Shown here one piece after another: positions 59,522 through 64,000 of a stretch of DNA of 64,000 nucleotides. The translations under genes were made by a program, and so were the position numbers. This stretch comes from Saccharomycopsis crataegensis. Lineage: Eukaryota; Ascomycota; Saccharomycetes; Ascoideales; Saccharomycopsidaceae. The stretch spans positions 1,398,501 through 1,462,500 of the forward strand of contig NW_027043820.1 of NCBI RefSeq assembly GCF_037102585.1, written 5' to 3'. The notes beneath the pieces are model-generated. The model made no database searches and had not been told where the DNA came from. It saw only the letters and a list, made by a program, of their open reading frames with translations. Each line of letters starts with the position of its first letter. Position 1 is the first letter of the stretch.

Positions 59522-59995
59522 TCAGCTTCCTCTGTAAGTTGTGTAACTGTGGTTGGAAAGTAGTAACGGAATATGGTAATGCTTATCTGGCGGATTATTG
59601 ACAACAAAATGAATATCCACAAATGGGAAGAATGTTCTAGTTAATAATTCATCTCTATTGGCATTGAAATATTGTTTCGTGTGGAATCTAATCTTGTAAA
59701 CTCCTGGCTTCAAAGTGTGCCATTCAAGGCTTTTTGAGTCTATTCCCAACGCCTCAAGTTTATTGGACTTCCCATTGATTATCCACTGTGGGATTCTTCC
59801 ATCATCATTAGTACGTGCCACGGCAAATGGAATTTCGCCTTTGAAATCGTCGTTAGGGACGGCAATTACTTCTTGGTCAATCGAGTCATTGGTCAAATAT
59901 TCTGGGTTCGCTGATAGTTGGTACAAGGCACAAGTGACATTGGAGGCTGGTTTCCCCTTGGTGGTATCAAGAATATGGCACGTAATTGGGGGCAT
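59522..59995 (-). CDS. 5-hydroxyisourate hydrolase (transthyretin-like protein)
   Basis: 157 residues. It starts PPITCHILDTTKGKPA, the conserved HxLD-type N-terminal motif with active-site His7. It ends HYHIPLLLSNHSYTTYRGS, with the YRGS tetrapeptide characteristic of the family. Hydrolyses 5-hydroxyisourate, the second step of urate degradation to allantoin, and forms a transthyretin-like tetramer. Longer than bacterial enzymes (about 115-135) because of an insert around residue 40-70 (SIDQEVIAVPNDDFKGEIPF). No PTS1 is visible at the C-terminus. Suggests the organism can use urate as nitrogen source, unlike S. cerevisiae. Confidence 0.92.
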   Translation of the reverse strand: MPPITCHILDTTKGKPASNVTCALYQLSANPEYLTNDSIDQEVIAVPNDDFKGEIPFAVARTNDDGRIPQWIINGKSNKLEALGIDSKSLEWHTLKPGVYKIRFHTKQYFNANRDELLTRTFFPFVDIHFVVNNPPDKHYHIPLLLSNHSYTTYRGS

Positions 59996-60528
59996 GATGA
60001 TGTGAGTTGAAAATGGTGATTATGGTTGATTTAGTTTTTGTTTTTTTTTGTTTTTCAGGAATATTCCCAAATATTGTTGTTATTTATACTGATGAAAGTG
60101 AGCAATCCCAATCGGTGCTCCGATAAGGCTCTCCCTAAAAAAGGATTGTGAGGTTCTCCCCGTGATACAAGATGGTGCCAAAAGAATGGATCTTTTTTTT
60201 TTTGATTTTTTGATTTTGTGTGTCATATACTAACCTATATAACAGCCCATGTTGATCGACAAATAACACCGTATTTTGGTCAGGGTCTCTCAATAATTCG
60301 GGCCATAAATTACCATATATTCTCAAATAGCTACCATGTGCTTTTTGATTTTATGAATTTTCCAAGTTGCGATACGTTACCTTATTCTTGGAATCACAAA
60401 AAATTATATCACAATAATGACTATGGGAAGCCCCATTTAGCAACCTGCTTAATTTAAGGCATACTCCCCTCCACATTTTATTCTTATTGTTAAAGTTCCC
60501 TTTTTTTTTTTTTTCCTTTTCAATTTAA
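59996..60528. other. Divergent intergenic region
   Basis: 533 bp between the hydrolase and the F-box gene. T-runs at 60191-60200 and 60501-60514. A short open stretch on the minus strand at 60135-60326 lacks an ATG. No gene claimed. Confidence 0.45.
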
Positions 60529-62097
60529 ATGTCACCTATCCTCTGTATGAAGACTATTTTTACTAGTATTGTCCCCTTTTCTTTGATGAAATCGATTTAT
60601 CAATTGATGTTGATTGATAGTTTCTCCATTACAAGGTTACCAATAGAATTGGTTCTCGAAATCATCAAATGGCTCAAAATTTTCGACGCCATAAACTTTC
60701 GGAAGGCAGCAGTGAGGGATCGTCTGGGAAAGCTCATTGAATGTTTGGACTCCCGATTATTGCAAAATATTCGGATCAGCTCTACCACAATTTTCGGACA
60801 TGGCCTAGTTAAAGAATTTGACGTTGGAGATTATTCTGGTCAGATCATCTGTGGCAACATCTTGTCATTCAACGAGCGTGAGATTTTAAATCTTACAAGT
60901 TTGCAAAAACCAAAGGTCCAAGAGGTGAAAGTCGAACAGTTATTTGGTAATATTGGCAAACGAATTTCCGAATTCTTGAATGATCTTCCTAATTTAACCG
61001 CACTCCATAGTGATATCCCTCTTAGGACCACCCGACCATTATCTATGTTGAATATAAGGCTTGATGAGCGCGGCCTGTTGGATTGCTTTAATTTGCACAA
61101 CATCGAGGCCCTTTGTTGTGATTATTTGGAAATTGGGGATGCTCGACCTCTTGATATGTCAAAGTATTTGTTACCGAATTTATGGCAGATTGGGTTAGAT
61201 CTGGTGATAAATAAACTCGATGGCAAAGAATGGCACACTCCAAATTTAAAGCAGTTGCATATCAACTATGAAGGTGGTAGATTCAAGGTGAAAAATCTCG
61301 ATTCGTTATATTTCCCTAACTTGAAATTCGTGGGTTTGACTCTGAAAGATGCCACGGATACTGGTATTGAATTACTAAATTCTGTGAGGTTAGATAAATT
61401 GCAATATCTAGAAATATCAGGTAAAGTTACGGGTTTGGAACAACACTATCTCTCTTCTATGAGATCTACTTATTTGAAAGAACTACGTCTCGATCAAGGT
61501 AATCTAGATAGAATTCCGGATTTGACAAATTTCCTCGGACTTGAAGAGTTGATACTACGAAACAATAATATTCTGAGAATAGAACGATTAGAAGCTTTGC
61601 AAAATCTAACATTTATTGATTTAAGACTTAACAAAATCACCAAAATTGAGAATTTGGACCATTTGCAAAAATTGAAAGCATTGGTATTGGGAATGAACAA
61701 AATTGGAAAAATCGAAAACTTACAGGGCTTAACCGAGTTAAATGATTTGATATTGGATTCTAACAAAATCACAAAGATTGAGAATCTCCATGATCTACAA
61801 AATTTACAGACGTTAAGTCTTTCCAATAATCAAATAACCGATACTGATGGATTACCTAGCCTTTGTGAGTTGAGAACCTTGTTTTTGGTGGATAACTGCA
61901 TCACTGAATATACTTTAGATATTACAAATTACCCCATGCTTGAAACGGCGGCGCTTTCTGGTAATAAGATTGATGCATTCATTCATGAACCACTACCTGA
62001 AAGAGTGAGTTATCTACGAACCGATCCACAAATGGCAACAGTTGATGAAATTGAGAGCGATACCGAAAATGATAGTGATGGGGTGGAAAATAATTGA
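60529..62097 (+). CDS. F-box/leucine-rich repeat protein with SDS22-type repeats
   Basis: 522 residues from the first ATG; Met8, Met20 or Met27 could be the true start. An F-box-like helix set lies at about 34-60 (ITRLPIELVLEIIKWLKIFD). Irregular leucine-rich repeats follow (LWQIGLDLVINKL, LKFVGLTLKDA). From about residue 330 there are six SDS22-like 22-residue repeats such as LTFIDLRLNKITKIENLDHL and LNDLILDSNKITKIENLHDL. The acidic C-terminus is DEIESDTENDSDGVENN. This layout suggests a substrate adaptor of an SCF ubiquitin ligase; the substrate is unknown. Such genes multiply in some yeasts. Confidence 0.75.
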   Translation: MSPILCMKTIFTSIVPFSLMKSIYQLMLIDSFSITRLPIELVLEIIKWLKIFDAINFRKAAVRDRLGKLIECLDSRLLQNIRISSTTIFGHGLVKEFDVGDYSGQIICGNILSFNEREILNLTSLQKPKVQEVKVEQLFGNIGKRISEFLNDLPNLTALHSDIPLRTTRPLSMLNIRLDERGLLDCFNLHNIEALCCDYLEIGDARPLDMSKYLLPNLWQIGLDLVINKLDGKEWHTPNLKQLHINYEGGRFKVKNLDSLYFPNLKFVGLTLKDATDTGIELLNSVRLDKLQYLEISGKVTGLEQHYLSSMRSTYLKELRLDQGNLDRIPDLTNFLGLEELILRNNNILRIERLEALQNLTFIDLRLNKITKIENLDHLQKLKALVLGMNKIGKIENLQGLTELNDLILDSNKITKIENLHDLQNLQTLSLSNNQITDTDGLPSLCELRTLFLVDNCITEYTLDITNYPMLETAALSGNKIDAFIHEPLPERVSYLRTDPQMATVDEIESDTENDSDGVENN

Positions 62098-62720
62098 GTT
62101 TTGTTTCAAGTTTTGTGACTAATGGGGTTGTTTCTGTAAAGGAGATGTGGCCATTGGTTTACCAAGAACCAGAACAGGGTCTTGCGTTGCCAACATAAGA
62201 TTTATTACATATTACAGAACATCAATGAACGCATTGGATCCCTCTTCTTAAACATAGCTAAAAGTATACTTTTTATTGCTGTTGATTATTTATTTCTTAG
62301 CTATTTATGATTATGATATTATATCTTCTTGCTTTACGTGGAAGTTACATGCACGTAACTATATCCCTTTTTTTTTATGTATCTGAACCATAGCACACCT
62401 CTTACAACCGATATAAAATATTGGAAAAAGAATAATCATCGATCATGATGACAAGATGAATTTATCCATTGAATAAAAAGGAAATCTTCTCCAAGAAAGA
62501 AAAAAAAAAAACGTCCAAAAAAAAAAAGGCCAAAAAAAAAATATAATATAAAAAATCATGCGAATAATAGTACATAAATTAAAAAATGAGAATAAAAATA
62601 TATAAGGGGAGAAAAAAAAAATAAAAAAAAATGATAACCAGGATAATGTAAGACACAGCGTAATTTATTTGTTTTCTCTTCTCTTATGACGAGAAGAGTA
62701 GTTTGTGTGAACAGCAGTAA
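62098..62720. other. Convergent 3' region between the F-box gene and MEX67
   Basis: 623 bp with A/G-rich stretches at 62470-62630. No gene or RNA recognised. Confidence 0.4.
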
Positions 62721-64000
62721 TCACATATAGGCATTTGGAGGAATGTTTGCCTTACTAACATTGAAGTTTTGCACCGCTTGGTTCAAATCCCAAGCACTTT
62801 GTTCGGCCAACATTCCGGCATAATTGATGTTCAATTTAGTTTGGGCCATTATTTTGATTAATAAGTCTTGTTGTTCCGGACTCAATTTGCTAGCAATTTC
62901 CGGTGGAATAGTGATGTTGGTGGCCACAGAAATTGGCGAGGCCTCAGTGACAACTGCAGTTGCAGGAATCGATTGTGTTACTGAGCCAGCAGTAGCTGGG
63001 GCTGCCCCATCAACCAATGATGATGGTGTCCAAGGTTCAGTACCAGCGTACGGCTTAACACACAACAAATCGGAGGCAATAACAAATGATCCTCCAGATG
63101 AAACAATAAACCAACTTCTATCGAATGTTCTGATTGACAATGCCGCCTTACTGTTGGTATTGTTTTTATGATTATTGTAGCCCTTACGTGGACCTTTTGG
63201 TAAAGATTTCGCCACTTGATCTGGGGCTGCCACTTCCTCAAATTCCCCGTGCAAAACAATCATTATTGAATTATCATTTATTTTCCAAGATTCGGAGGAG
63301 AATTTTTCGGGATTGGTGGCTAATGAATGCTTGGTCTTAGGCAAGTTTTGGAATAATCCTAAAATTTTTTCGTTGCCCTTGGCAACTTTAGATTCAATCA
63401 CTTGAGGACTGGTGATTCTGGTCATATTTCTGGAAATTGGCAAATAATAATCCCATGGGGCGTTGTTTTTATCTTGATAACTGTCATTTCCTGATGCTAA
63501 AAATGGCGCCGCCAGATCAACGGAAACAGAAAATTGTGAGTCTGGAGTGTATAGCGGGGCCAAAAGAGATCTATCAGAATCCCAACAATTCAAAAAATTC
63601 GAGATGAAATCGGTAGATAAACTTTGGATTTGGGGATTTTCAAAGAAAAACTGGGCTCTTGCCAATGGGAATTTCCAGATTTCTTTCAACTTACTTTCAT
63701 CTCTAACCGGTTGGGAATCTAAGACTAATAATCTTGGGAATAATCTGAGCATTTCTGATCGGTAAGCCGGGTCGTTGGCAATTGGATTCCCGCCGACAAT
63801 TAATTGTGATAGGCTGTTCAATTTATTTCTAAAAGTTTCCATGGATTTTAGCAGGGCAATATTATTTTGTGCCAATGACAAATTTTTCAAGAATGGATAT
63901 GTTTGACATAGAATACTTATACTTTGGCCATCAACAATCGAGTTTTGTGATAAATTCAAACTGTCGACTCCAGAAGCAAACGGTTCTTCAGTGGCAAGTT
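62721..64000 (-). CDS. MEX67: Mex67, mRNA export receptor (5' part outside window)
   Basis: The frame is open to the right edge (..LATEEPFASGVDSLNLSQN), so the N-terminus and part of the LRR domain are missing. Visible: leucine-rich repeats (FLKNLSLAQNNIALLKSMET, LSQLIVGGNPIANDPAYRS), an NTF2-like domain at about 110-310 of this part (FISNFLNCWDSDRSLLAPLY, SIMIVLHGEFEEV, FDRSWFIVSSGGSFVIASD), a Thr/Ala linker, and a UBA-like TAP-C end (SPEQQDLLIKIMAQTKLNIN, SAWDLNQAVQNFN). Mex67 pairs with Mtr2 to carry mRNPs through FG nucleoporins. All three right-hand domains are intact. Confidence 0.95.
   Translation of the reverse strand, partial: LATEEPFASGVDSLNLSQNSIVDGQSISILCQTYPFLKNLSLAQNNIALLKSMETFRNKLNSLSQLIVGGNPIANDPAYRSEMLRLFPRLLVLDSQPVRDESKLKEIWKFPLARAQFFFENPQIQSLSTDFISNFLNCWDSDRSLLAPLYTPDSQFSVSVDLAAPFLASGNDSYQDKNNAPWDYYLPISRNMTRITSPQVIESKVAKGNEKILGLFQNLPKTKHSLATNPEKFSSESWKINDNSIMIVLHGEFEEVAAPDQVAKSLPKGPRKGYNNHKNNTNSKAALSIRTFDRSWFIVSSGGSFVIASDLLCVKPYAGTEPWTPSSLVDGAAPATAGSVTQSIPATAVVTEASPISVATNITIPPEIASKLSPEQQDLLIKIMAQTKLNINYAGMLAEQSAWDLNQAVQNFNVSKANIPPNAYM

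Noticed and set aside
60135-60326. Minus-strand stretch resembling a protein fragment (ELLRDPDQNTVLFVDQHG)
   Set aside because: No ATG upstream in frame and a stop shortly before; could be a relic but I cannot match it to any family.

Overview
This window comes from the nuclear genome of a budding yeast (Saccharomycotina). The genes are compact and mostly intronless. The few introns are short, with GTAAGT, GTATGC or GTGAGT donors and TACTAAC-like branch points, and the intergenic DNA is AT-rich with many A/T homopolymers and trinucleotide repeats. Most genes have clear budding-yeast counterparts. Several CTG codons fall where relatives or sister repeats carry Ser or Thr: the UBX domain at 20594-20596, a leucine-rich repeat at 61573-61575, and the CUE domain at 41425-41427. 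I found no in-frame CTG in ADE2 or VPS1. I therefore think this is a CUG-Ser clade yeast, although no tRNA-Ser(CAG) lies in the window to prove it. Products below are described with standard-code leucines.

Layout. 1-13.2 kb: an ELM1-like kinase cut by the window edge, POP1, MGR3, a vacuolar-type hexose transporter with a short 5' exon, ADE2, an SDS3-like subunit and VPS1. 13.5-16.1 kb: a small membrane-protein gene, tRNA-Cys(GCA), and the longest gene-free stretch of the window, holding inverted repeats and a 112-bp tandem direct repeat. 16.1-35.4 kb: a large unidentified four-TM protein, then UBX7, RSE1, GSF2, RAV1, OPY1 and RNH203. 35.8-42.8 kb: an unrecognised 1693-residue protein followed by CUE2, sharing a C-terminal/central domain. 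43.2-50.1 kb: CBP6, a small GPI protein, PTC4, a degenerate nuclease-like protein and PNG1. 51.5-64 kb: a SANT/trihelix-like regulator, two tiny unidentified genes, SDH3, SPC24, CMC1 (one intron), an EI24/Rrt8-like membrane protein (two introns), 5-hydroxyisourate hydrolase, an F-box/SDS22-type LRR protein, and MEX67 cut by the right edge.

The genes are functionally unrelated housekeeping genes read one by one. There are no operons, no complete transposon and no CRISPR array. Mitochondrial genes (MGR3, CBP6, SDH3, CMC1) and RNA genes (POP1, RSE1, CUE2, MEX67) are scattered. The parts least explained by known biology are the paralogous neighbours at 35.8-42.8 kb, the repeat island beside tRNA-Cys, the nuclease-like gene at 47.2-48.0 kb, the possible broken or spliced small gene near 27.4-28.0 kb, and several small unidentified proteins. 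I did not find a convincing entirely new system; the neighbouring paralogues are the best candidate.
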